A DNA stretch of 64,000 bases from Plasmopara viticola. Lineage: Eukaryota > Oomycota > Peronosporomycetes > Peronosporales > Peronosporaceae. The notes beneath the pieces were generated by a model, which was not told the origin of the DNA, ran no database searches, and saw nothing but the letters and a program-made list of their open reading frames with translations. Below, piece after piece: positions 20,083 through 29,900 of this stretch (positions are counted from its first letter, which is position 1; every line of letters starts with the position of its first letter). The position numbers and the translations under genes were made by a program. The DNA is taken from the NCBI GenBank assembly GCA_001695595.3, contig MBPM02000176.1, positions 17,685-81,684 of the forward strand, given 5' to 3'.

Positions 20083-20189
20083 CGCAGAAAAAGAACAGCA
20101 GAAGGCTTAAGAAGCTTGGAGCAGGTAGGAGATGGGATGGGTTCTTCCGAAGAGTCGACTTGAGGGGTAGCCGGCAAATTGAGAAGTGG
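20083..20189 (-). other. LINE copy 2 5' leader
   Basis: 107 bp between the ORF1 ATG and the tRNA-Ala junction. The sense strand begins CCACTTCTCAATTTGCC. Being so short, it either carries a compact internal promoter or the element relies on flanking array transcription. No recognisable motif. Confidence 0.6.
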
Positions 20190-20203
20190 GGGGATGTAGC
20201 TCA
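20190..20203 (+). repeat. Right target-site duplication of LINE copy 2
   Basis: GGGGATGTAGCTCA, the partner of 12581-12594; two further G bases at 20188-20189 belong to the element end. Confidence 0.95.
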
Positions 20204-20262
20204 AATGGTAGAGCGCTCGCTTAGCATGCGAGAGGTACAGGGATCGATACCCTGCTTCTCCA
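20190..20262 (+). tRNA. tRNA-Ala(AGC), array B unit 1, rebuilt after LINE insertion
   Basis: Complete 73-nt gene, identical to the array consensus, with LINE sequence in place of the native upstream region. Head-to-head with the LINE 5' end. Confidence 0.96.
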
Positions 20263-20263
20263 G

Positions 20264-20335
20264 GCGTGTGTAGTATAGTGGTCAGTACCTCACCTTGTGG
20301 CGGTGATATCCCTGGTTCGAATCCGGGCACGCGCA
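20264..20335 (+). tRNA. tRNA-His(GTG), array B unit 1
   Basis: Complete 72-nt gene, anticodon GTG, A73, preceded by G at 20263. Confidence 0.96.
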
Positions 20336-20367
20336 TTTCTGGACGATGTTATGTGTCGAATTGTCTG

Positions 20368-20372
20368 TTTTT
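20368..20372 (+). terminator. Pol III T5 terminator, array B unit 1
   Basis: TTTTT beginning 33 bases after tRNA-His, the first run of four or more T since the start of tRNA-Ala. The same position holds in nearly every unit. Confidence 0.85.
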
Positions 20373-20490
20373 GCTTGCAAAGGCTTTAGTAAAGCGACCT
20401 TCGATCACATCGTGTGTGTCATAGTCAAAGCGGGATGGTGCGACGTGAACGCACTTATCTATATCTAAACGAAGTTGAGTGCAATGTACC

Positions 20491-20562
20491 GGGATGTAGC
20501 TCAAATGGTAGAGCGCTCGCTTAGCATGCGAGAGGTACAGGGATCGATACCCTGCTTCTCCA
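20491..20562 (+). tRNA. tRNA-Ala(AGC), array B unit 2, one G short at the 5' end
   Basis: The gene begins GGGATG rather than GGGGATG, so it is 72 nt. Either a real loss of one acceptor base or a homopolymer error; the rest matches the consensus. Its tRNA-His (20564-20635) is normal. Confidence 0.8.
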
Positions 20563-20759
20563 GGCGTGTGTAGTATAGTGGTCAGTACCTCACCTTGTGG
20601 CGGTGATATCCCTGGTTCGAATCCGGGCACGCGCATTTCTGGACGATGTTATGTGTCGTATTGTCTGTTTTTGCTTGGAAAGGCTTTAGTAAAGCGACCT
20701 TCGATCACATCGTGTGTGTCATAGTCAAAGCGGGATGGTGCGACGTGAACGCACTTATC

Positions 20760-20784
20760 TATATCTAAACGAAGTTGAGTGCAA
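20760..20784 (+). promoter_or_regulatory. Upstream Pol III element (TATA-like plus CAA), representative unit
   Basis: TATATC at 20760-20765 is 31 to 26 bases before tRNA-Ala (20791), and CAA at 20782-20784 is 9 to 7 bases before it. This matches the TATA-like/CAA layout described for plant nuclear tRNA genes. There is one such block per unit, before tRNA-Ala only, which supports one transcript for both tRNAs. It is present in all units except those rebuilt after an insertion. Confidence 0.65.
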
Positions 20785-20790
20785 TGTACC

Positions 20791-20863
20791 GGGGATGTAG
20801 CTCAAATGGTAGAGCGCTCGCTTAGCATGCGAGAGGTACAGGGATCGATACCCTGCTTCTCCA
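20791..20863 (+). tRNA. tRNA-Ala(AGC), array B unit 3 (representative)
   Basis: 73-nt gene; acceptor GGGGATG/CTTCTCC with G3:U70 and a U6:U67 mismatch, anticodon AGC in loop TTAGCAT, A73. A34 would be deaminated to inosine to read GCU/GCC/GCA, as usual for this isoacceptor. Confidence 0.97.
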
Positions 20864-20864
20864 G

Positions 20865-20936
20865 GCGTGTGTAGTATAGTGGTCAGTACCTCACCTTGTG
20901 GCGGTGATATCCCTGGTTCGAATCCGGGCACGCGCA
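20865..20936 (+). tRNA. tRNA-His(GTG), array B unit 3 (representative)
   Basis: 72-nt gene; anticodon GTG in loop TTGTGGC, B box GGTTCGAATCC matching consensus, A73. The single base before it (20864) is G, directly after tRNA-Ala A73 at 20863. Confidence 0.97.
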
Positions 20937-20968
20937 TTTCTGGACGATGTTATGTGTCGTATTGTCTG

Positions 20969-20973
20969 TTTTT
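20969..20973 (+). terminator. Pol III T5 terminator, array B unit 3 (representative)
   Basis: TTTTT starting 33 bases after tRNA-His; no earlier T run of four or more in the unit. Confidence 0.85.
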
Positions 20974-20983
20974 GCTTGGAAAG

Positions 20984-20996
20984 GCTTTAGTAAAGC
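20984..20996 (+). repeat. Perfect palindrome in the intergenic spacer, representative unit
   Basis: GCTTTAGTAAAGC is a perfect inverted repeat about 11 bases after the terminator, present in nearly all array B units. Many array A units break it (GCTTAAGTAAAGC, GCTTAGTAAAGC). Function unknown. Confidence 0.6.
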
Positions 20997-23900
20997 GACC
21001 TTCGATCACATCGTGTGTGTCATAGTCAAAGCGGGATGGTGCGACGTGAACGCACTTATCTATATCTAAACGAAGTTGAGTGCAATGTACCGGGGATGTA
21101 GCTCAAATGGTAGAGCGCTCGCTTAGCATGCGAGAGGTACAGGGATCGATACCCTGCTTCTCCAGGCGTGTGTAGTATAGTGGTCAGTACCTCACCTTGT
21201 GGCGGTGATATCCCTGGTTCGAATCCGGGCACGCGCATTTCTGGACGATGTTATGTGTCGTATTGTCTGTTTTTGCTTGCAAAGGCTTTAGTAAAGCGAC
21301 CTTCGATCACATCGTGTGTGTCATAGTCAAAGCGGGATGGTGCGACGTGAACGCACTTATCTATATCTAAACGAAGTTGAGTGCAATGTACCGGGGATGT
21401 AGCTCAAATGGTAGAGCGCTCGCTTAGCATGCGAGAGGTACAGGGATCGATACCCTGCTTCTCCAGGCGTGTGTAGTATAGTGGTCAGTACCTCACCTTG
21501 TGGCGGTGATATCCCTGGTTCGAATCCGGGCACGCGCATTTCTGGACGATGTTATGTGTCGATTGTCTGTTTTTGCTTGCAAAGGCTTTAGTAAAGCGAC
21601 CTTCGATCACATCGTGTGTGTCATAGTCAAAGCGGGATGGTGCGACGTGAACGCACTTATCTATATCTAAACGAAGTTGAGTGCAATGTACCGGGGATGT
21701 AGCTCAAATGGTAGAGCGCTCGCTTAGCATGCGAGAGGTACAGGGATCGATACCCTGCTTCTCCAGGCGTGTGTAGTATAGTGGTCAGTACCTCACCTTG
21801 TGGCGGTGATATCCCTGGTTCGAATCCGGGCACGCGCATTTCTGGACGATGTTATGTGTCGTATTGTCTGTTTTTGCTTGCAAAGGCTTTAGTAAAGCGA
21901 CCTTCGATCACATCGTGTGTGTCATAGTCAAAGCGGGATGGTGCGACGTGAACGCACTTATCTATATCTAAACGAAGTTGAGTGCAATGTACCGGGGATG
22001 TAGCTCAAATGGTAGAGCGCTCGCTTAGCATGCGAGAGGTACAGGGATCGATACCCTGCTTCTCCAGGCGTGTGTAGTATAGTGGTCAGTACCTCACCTT
22101 GTGGCGGTGATATCCCTGGTTCGAATCCGGGCACGCGCATTTCTGGACGATGTTATGTGTCGAATTGTCTGTTTTTGCTTGCAAAGGCTTTAGTAAAGCG
22201 ACCTTCGATCACATCGTGTGTGTCATAGTCAAAGCGGGATGGTGCGACGTGAACGCACTTATCTATATCTAAACGAAGTTGAGTGCAATGTACCGGGGAT
22301 GTAGCTCAAATGGTAGAGCGCTCGCTTAGCATGCGAGAGGTACAGGGATCGATACCCTGCTTCTCCAGGCGTGTGTAGTATAGTGGTCAGTACCTCACCT
22401 TGTGGCGGTGATATCCCTGGTTCGAATCCGGGCACGCGCATTTCTGGACGATGTTATGTGTCGATTGTCTGTTTTTGCTTGCAAAGGCTTTAGTAAAGCG
22501 ACCTTCGATCACATCGTGTGTGTCATAGTCAAAGCGGGATGGTGCGACGTGAACGCACTTATCTATATCTAAACGAAGTTGAGTGCAATGTACCGGGGAT
22601 GTAGCTCAAATGGTAGAGCGCTCGCTTAGCATGCGAGAGGTACAGGGATCGATACCCTGCTTCTCCAGGCGTGTGTAGTATAGTGGTCAGTACCTCACCT
22701 TGTGGCGGTGATATCCCTGGTTCGAATCCGGGCACGCGCATTTCTGGACGATGTTATGTGTCGAATTGTCTGTTTTTGCTTGCAAAGGCTTTAGTAAAGC
22801 GACCTTCGATCACATCGTGTGTGTCATAGTCAAAGCGGGATGGTGCGACGTGAACGCACTTATCTATATCTAAACGAAGTTGAGTGCAATGTACCGGGGA
22901 TGTAGCTCAAATGGTAGAGCGCTCGCTTAGCATGCGAGAGGTACAGGGATCGATACCCTGCTTCTCCAGGCGTGTGTAGTATAGTGGTCAGTACCTCACC
23001 TTGTGGCGGTGATATCCCTGGTTCGAATCCGGGCACGCGCATTTCTGGACGATGTTATGTGTCGAATTGTCTGTTTTTGCTTGCAAAGGCTTTAGTAAAG
23101 CGACCTTCGATCACATCGTGTGTGTCATAGTCAAAGCGGGATGGTGCGACGTGAACGCACTTATCTATATCTAAACGAAGTTGAGTGCAATGTACCGGGG
23201 ATGTAGCTCAAATGGTAGAGCGCTCGCTTAGCATGCGAGAGGTACAGGGATCGATACCCTGCTTCTCCAGGCGTGTGTAGTATAGTGGTCAGTACCTCAC
23301 CTTGTGGCGGTGATATCCCTGGTTCGAATCCGGGCACGCGCATTTCTGGACGATGTTATGTGTCGAATTGTCTGTTTTTGCTTGCAAAGGCTTTAGTAAA
23401 GCGACCTTCGATCACATCGTGTGTGTCATAGTCAAAGCGGGATGGTGCGACGTGAACGCACTTATCTATATCTAAACGAAGTTGAGTGCAATGTACCGGG
23501 GATGTAGCTCAAATGGTAGAGCGCTCGCTTAGCATGCGAGAGGTACAGGGATCGATACCCTGCTTCTCCAGGCGTGTGTAGTATAGTGGTCAGTACCTCA
23601 CCTTGTGGCGGTGATATCCCTGGTTCGAATCCGGGCACGCGCATTTCTGGACGATGTTATGTGTCGAATTGTCTGTTTTTGCTTGCAAAGGCTTTAGTAA
23701 AGCGACCTTCGATCACATCGTGTGTGTCATAGTCAAAGCGGGATGGTGCGACGTGAACGCACTTATCTATATCTAAACGAAGTTGAGTGCAATGTACCGG
23801 GGATGTAGCTCAAATGGTAGAGCGCTCGCTTAGCATGCGAGAGGTACAGGGATCGATACCCTGCTTCTCCAGGCGTGTGTAGTATAGTGGTCAGTACCTC

Positions 23901-26900
23901 ACCTTGTGGCGGTGATATCCCTGGTTCGAATCCGGGCACGCGCATTTCTGGACGATGTTATGTGTCGTATTGTCTGTTTTTGCTTGCAAAGGCTTTAGTA
24001 AAGCGACCTTCGATCACATCGTGTGTGTCATAGTCAAAGCGGGATGGTGCGACGTGAACGCACTTATCTATATCTAAACGAAGTTGAGTGCAATGTACCG
24101 GGGATGTAGCTCAAATGGTAGAGCGCTCGCTTAGCATGCGAGAGGTACAGGGATCGATACCCTGCTTCTCCAGGCGTGTGTAGTATAGTGGTCAGTACCT
24201 CACCTTGTGGCGGTGATATCCCTGGTTCGAATCCGGGCACGCGCATTTCTGGACGATGTTATGTGTCGAATTGTCTGTTTTTGCTTGCAAAGGCTTTAGT
24301 AAAGCGACCTTCGATCACATCGTGTGTGTCATAGTCAAAGCGGGATGGTGCGACGTGAACGCACTTATCTATATCTAAACGAAGTTGAGTGCAATGTACC
24401 GGGGATGTAGCTCAAATGGTAGAGCGCTCGCTTAGCATGCGAGAGGTACAGGGATCGATACCCTGCTTCTCCAGGCGTGTGTAGTATAGTGGTCAGTACC
24501 TCACCTTGTGGCGGTGATATCCCTGGTTCGAATCCGGGCACGCGCATTTCTGGACGATGTTATGTGTCGAATTGTCTGTTTTTGCTTGCAAAGGCTTTAG
24601 TAAAGCGACCTTCGATCACATCGTGTGTGTCATAGTCAAAGCGGGATGGTGCGACGTGAACGCACTTATCTATATCTAAACGAAGTTGAGTGCAATGTAC
24701 CGGGGATGTAGCTCAAATGGTAGAGCGCTCGCTTAGCATGCGAGAGGTACAGGGATCGATACCCTGCTTCTCCAGGCGTGTGTAGTATAGTGGTCAGTAC
24801 CTCACCTTGTGGCGGTGATATCCCTGGTTCGAATCCGGGCACGCGCATTTCTGGACGATGTTATGTGTCGAATTGTCTGTTTTTGCTTGCAAAGGCTTTA
24901 GTAAAGCGACCTTCGATCACATCGTGTGTGTCATAGTCAAAGCGGGATGGTGCGACGTGAACGCACTTATCTATATCTAAACGAAGTTGAGTGCAATGTA
25001 CCGGGGATGTAGCTCAAATGGTAGAGCGCTCGCTTAGCATGCGAGAGGTACAGGGATCGATACCCTGCTTCTCCAGGCGTGTGTAGTATAGTGGTCAGTA
25101 CCTCACCTTGTGGCGGTGATATCCCTGGTTCGAATCCGGGCACGCGCATTTCTGGACGATGTTATGTGTCGAATTGTCTGTTTTTGCTTGCAAAGGCTTT
25201 AGTAAAGCGACCTTCGATCACATCGTGTGTGTCATAGTCAAAGCGGGATGGTGCGACGTGAACGCACTTATCTATATCTAAACGAAGTTGAGTGCAATGT
25301 ACCGGGGATGTAGCTCAAATGGTAGAGCGCTCGCTTAGCATGCGAGAGGTACAGGGATCGATACCCTGCTTCTCCAGGCGTGTGTAGTATAGTGGTCAGT
25401 ACCTCACCTTGTGGCGGTGATATCCCTGGTTCGAATCCGGGCACGCGCATTTCTGGACGATGTTATGTGTCGAATTGTCTGTTTTTGCTTGCAAAGGCTT
25501 TAGTAAAGCGACCTTCGATCACATCGTGTGTGTCATAGTCAAAGCGGGATGGTGCGACGTGAACGCACTTATCTATATCTAAACGAAGTTGAGTGCAATG
25601 TACCGGGGATGTAGCTCAAATGGTAGAGCGCTCGCTTAGCATGCGAGAGGTACAGGGATCGATACCCTGCTTCTCCAGGCGTGTGTAGTATAGTGGTCAG
25701 TACCTCACCTTGTGGCGGTGATATCCCTGGTTCGAATCCGGGCACGCGCATTTCTGGACGATGTTATGTGTCGAATTGTCTGTTTTTGCTTGCAAAGGCT
25801 TTAGTAAAGCGACCTTCGATCACATCGTGTGTGTCATAGTCAAAGCGGGATGGTGCGACGTGAACGCACTTATCTATATCTAAACGAAGTTGAGTGCAAT
25901 GTACCGGGGATGTAGCTCAAATGGTAGAGCGCTCGCTTAGCATGCGAGAGGTACAGGGATCGATACCCTGCTTCTCCAGGCGTGTGTAGTATAGTGGTCA
26001 GTACCTCACCTTGTGGCGGTGATATCCCTGGTTCGAATCCGGGCACGCGCATTTCTGGACGATGTTATGTGTCGAATTGTCTGTTTTTGCTTGCAAAGGC
26101 TTTAGTAAAGCGACCTTCGATCACATCGTGTGTGTCATAGTCAAAGCGGGATGGTGCGACGTGAACGCACTTATCTATATCTAAACGAAGTTGAGTGCAA
26201 TGTACCGGGGATGTAGCTCAAATGGTAGAGCGCTCGCTTAGCATGCGAGAGGTACAGGGATCGATACCCTGCTTCTCCAGGCGTGTGTAGTATAGTGGTC
26301 AGTACCTCACCTTGTGGCGGTGATATCCCTGGTTCGAATCCGGGCACGCGCATTTCTGGACGATGTTATGTGTCGAATTGTCTGTTTTTGCTTGCAAAGG
26401 CTTTAGTAAAGCGACCTTCGATCACATCGTGTGTGTCATAGTCAAAGCGGGATGGTGCGACGTGAACGCACTTATCTATATCTAAACGAAGTTGAGTGCA
26501 ATGTACCGGGGATGTAGCTCAAATGGTAGAGCGCTCGCTTAGCATGCGAGAGGTACAGGGATCGATACCCTGCTTCTCCAGGCGTGTGTAGTATAGTGGT
26601 CAGTACCTCACCTTGTGGCGGTGATATCCCTGGTTCGAATCCGGGCACGCGCATTTCTGGACGATGTTATGTGTCGTATTGTCTGTTTTTGCTTGCAAAG
26701 GCTTTAGTAAAGCGACCTTCGATCACATCGTGTGTGTCATAGTCAAAGCGGGATGGTGCGACGTGAACGCACTTATCTATATCTAAACGAAGTTGAGTGC
26801 AATGTACCGGGGATGTAGCTCAAATGGTAGAGCGCTCGCTTAGCATGCGAGAGGTACAGGGATCGATACCCTGCTTCTCCAGGCGTGTGTAGTATAGTGG

Positions 26901-29900
26901 TCAGTACCTCACCTTGTGGCGGTGATATCCCTGGTTCGAATCCGGGCACGCGCATTTCTGGACGATGTTATGTGTCGAATTGTCTGTTTTTGCTTGCAAA
27001 GGCTTTAGTAAAGCGACCTTCGATCACATCGTGTGTGTCATAGTCAAAGCGGGATGGTGCGACGTGAACGCACTTATCTATATCTAAACGAAGTTGAGTG
27101 CAATGTACCGGGGATGTAGCTCAAATGGTAGAGCGCTCGCTTAGCATGCGAGAGGTACAGGGATCGATACCCTGCTTCTCCAGGCGTGTGTAGTATAGTG
27201 GTCAGTACCTCACCTTGTGGCGGTGATATCCCTGGTTCGAATCCGGGCACGCGCATTTCTGGACGATGTTATGTGTCGAATTGTCTGTTTTTGCTTGCAA
27301 AGGCTTTAGTAAAGCGACCTTCGATCACATCGTGTGTGTCATAGTCAAAGCGGGATGGTGCGACGTGAACGCACTTATCTATATCTAAACGAAGTTGAGT
27401 GCAATGTACCGGGGATGTAGCTCAAATGGTAGAGCGCTCGCTTAGCATGCGAGAGGTACAGGGATCGATACCCTGCTTCTCCAGGCGTGTGTAGTATAGT
27501 GGTCAGTACCTCACCTTGTGGCGGTGATATCCCTGGTTCGAATCCGGGCACGCGCATTTCTGGACGATGTTATGTGTCGTATTGTCTGTTTTTGCTTGCA
27601 AAGGCTTTAGTAAAGCGACCTTCGATCACATCGTGTGTGTCATAGTCAAAGCGGGATGGTGCGACGTGAACGCACTTATCTATATCTAAACGAAGTTGAG
27701 TGCAATGTACCGGGGATGTAGCTCAAATGGTAGAGCGCTCGCTTAGCATGCGAGAGGTACAGGGATCGATACCCTGCTTCTCCAGGCGTGTGTAGTATAG
27801 TGGTCAGTACCTCACCTTGTGGCGGTGATATCCCTGGTTCGAATCCGGGCACGCGCATTTCTGGACGATGTTATGTGTCGAATTGTCTGTTTTTGCTTGC
27901 AAAGGCTTTAGTAAAGCGACCTTCGATCACATCGTGTGTGTCATAGTCAAAGCGGGATGGTGCGACGTGAACGCACTTATCTATATCTAAACGAAGTTGA
28001 GTGCAATGTACCGGGGATGTAGCTCAAATGGTAGAGCGCTCGCTTAGCATGCGAGAGGTACAGGGATCGATACCCTGCTTCTCCAGGCGTGTGTAGTATA
28101 GTGGTCAGTACCTCACCTTGTGGCGGTGATATCCCTGGTTCGAATCCGGGCACGCGCATTTCTGGACGATGTTATGTGTCGAATTGTCTGTTTTTGCTTG
28201 CAAAGGCTTTAGTAAAGCGACCTTCGATCACATCGTGTGTGTCATAGTCAAAGCGGGATGGTGCGACGTGAACGCACTTATCTATATCTAAACGAAGTTG
28301 AGTGCAATGTACCGGGGATGTAGCTCAAATGGTAGAGCGCTCGCTTAGCATGCGAGAGGTACAGGGATCGATACCCTGCTTCTCCAGGCGTGTGTAGTAT
28401 AGTGGTCAGTACCTCACCTTGTGGCGGTGATATCCCTGGTTCGAATCCGGGCACGCGCATTTCTGGACGATGTTATGTGTCGAATTGTCTGTTTTTGCTT
28501 GCAAAGGCTTTAGTAAAGCGACCTTCGATCACATCGTGTGTGTCATAGTCAAAGCGGGATGGTGCGACGTGAACGCACTTATCTATATCTAAACGAAGTT
28601 GAGTGCAATGTACCGGGGATGTAGCTCAAATGGTAGAGCGCTCGCTTAGCATGCGAGAGGTACAGGGATCGATACCCTGCTTCTCCAGGCGTGTGTAGTA
28701 TAGTGGTCAGTACCTCACCTTGTGGCGGTGATATCCCTGGTTCGAATCCGGGCACGCGCATTTCTGGACGATGTTATGTGTCGAATTGTCTGTTTTTGCT
28801 TGCAAAGGCTTTAGTAAAGCGACCTTCGATCACATCGTGTGTGTCATAGTCAAAGCGGGATGGTGCGACGTGAACGCACTTATCTATATCTAAACGAAGT
28901 TGAGTGCAATGTACCGGGGATGTAGCTCAAATGGTAGAGCGCTCGCTTAGCATGCGAGAGGTACAGGGATCGATACCCTGCTTCTCCAGGCGTGTGTAGT
29001 ATAGTGGTCAGTACCTCACCTTGTGGCGGTGATATCCCTGGTTCGAATCCGGGCACGCGCATTTCTGGACGATGTTATGTGTCGAATTGTCTGTTTTTGC
29101 TTGCAAAGGCTTTAGTAAAGCGACCTTCGATCACATCGTGTGTGTCATAGTCAAAGCGGGATGGTGCGACGTGAACGCACTTATCTATATCTAAACGAAG
29201 TTGAGTGCAATGTACCGGGGATGTAGCTCAAATGGTAGAGCGCTCGCTTAGCATGCGAGAGGTACAGGGATCGATACCCTGCTTCTCCAGGCGTGTGTAG
29301 TATAGTGGTCAGTACCTCACCTTGTGGCGGTGATATCCCTGGTTCGAATCCGGGCACGCGCATTTCTGGACGATGTTATGTGTCGTATTGTCTGTTTTTG
29401 CTTGCAAAGGCTTTAGTAAAGCGACCTTCGATCACATCGTGTGTGTCATAGTCAAAGCGGGATGGTGCGACGTGAACGCACTTATCTATATCTAAACGAA
29501 GTTGAGTGCAATGTACCGGGGATGTAGCTCAAATGGTAGAGCGCTCGCTTAGCATGCGAGAGGTACAGGGATCGATACCCTGCTTCTCCAGGCGTGTGTA
29601 GTATAGTGGTCAGTACCTCACCTTGTGGCGGTGATATCCCTGGTTCGAATCCGGGCACGCGCATTTCTGGACGATGTTATGTGTCGATTGTCTGTTTTTG
29701 CTTGCAAAGGCTTTAGTAAAGCGACCTTCGATCACATCGTGTGTGTCATAGTCAAAGCGGGATGGTGCGACGTGAACGCACTTATCTATATCTAAACGAA
29801 GTTGAGTGCAATGTACCGGGGATGTAGCTCAAATGGTAGAGCGCTCGCTTAGCATGCGAGAGGTACAGGGATCGATACCCTGCTTCTCCAGGCGTGTGTA

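Larger units (their letters stand above)
12595..20189 (-). mobile_element. Full-length tRNA-Ala-targeting LINE (APE-type non-LTR retrotransposon), copy 2
   Basis: A 7,595-bp element on the minus strand: 107-bp leader, ORF1, ORF2 offset by +1 frame, ~750-bp 3' UTR. Domain order (APE endonuclease, RT, C-terminal CCHC, no recognisable RNase H) fits the L1/Tx1-like group. There is no poly(A) tail; the sense 3' end is GACAACTTTAAAC, followed directly by target. It sits between bases 14 and 15 of tRNA-Ala, antisense to it, with a 14-bp duplication that restores the whole tRNA gene on the right. From the geometry, the first nick is on the tRNA sense strand after A14 and the second 14 bases upstream at the gene's first base. 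It is full length, as often seen for site-specific LINEs, and both ORFs are open, so it may be active or recently active. Confidence 0.97.

Noticed and set aside
12595..20189. LINE copy 2 as a segmental duplicate of copy 1 rather than a separate insertion
   Set aside because: Not excluded, since the sequences are almost identical. But the neighbours differ (SINE one unit away only beside copy 1), and the SINE shows independently that the site is a real insertion hot spot.
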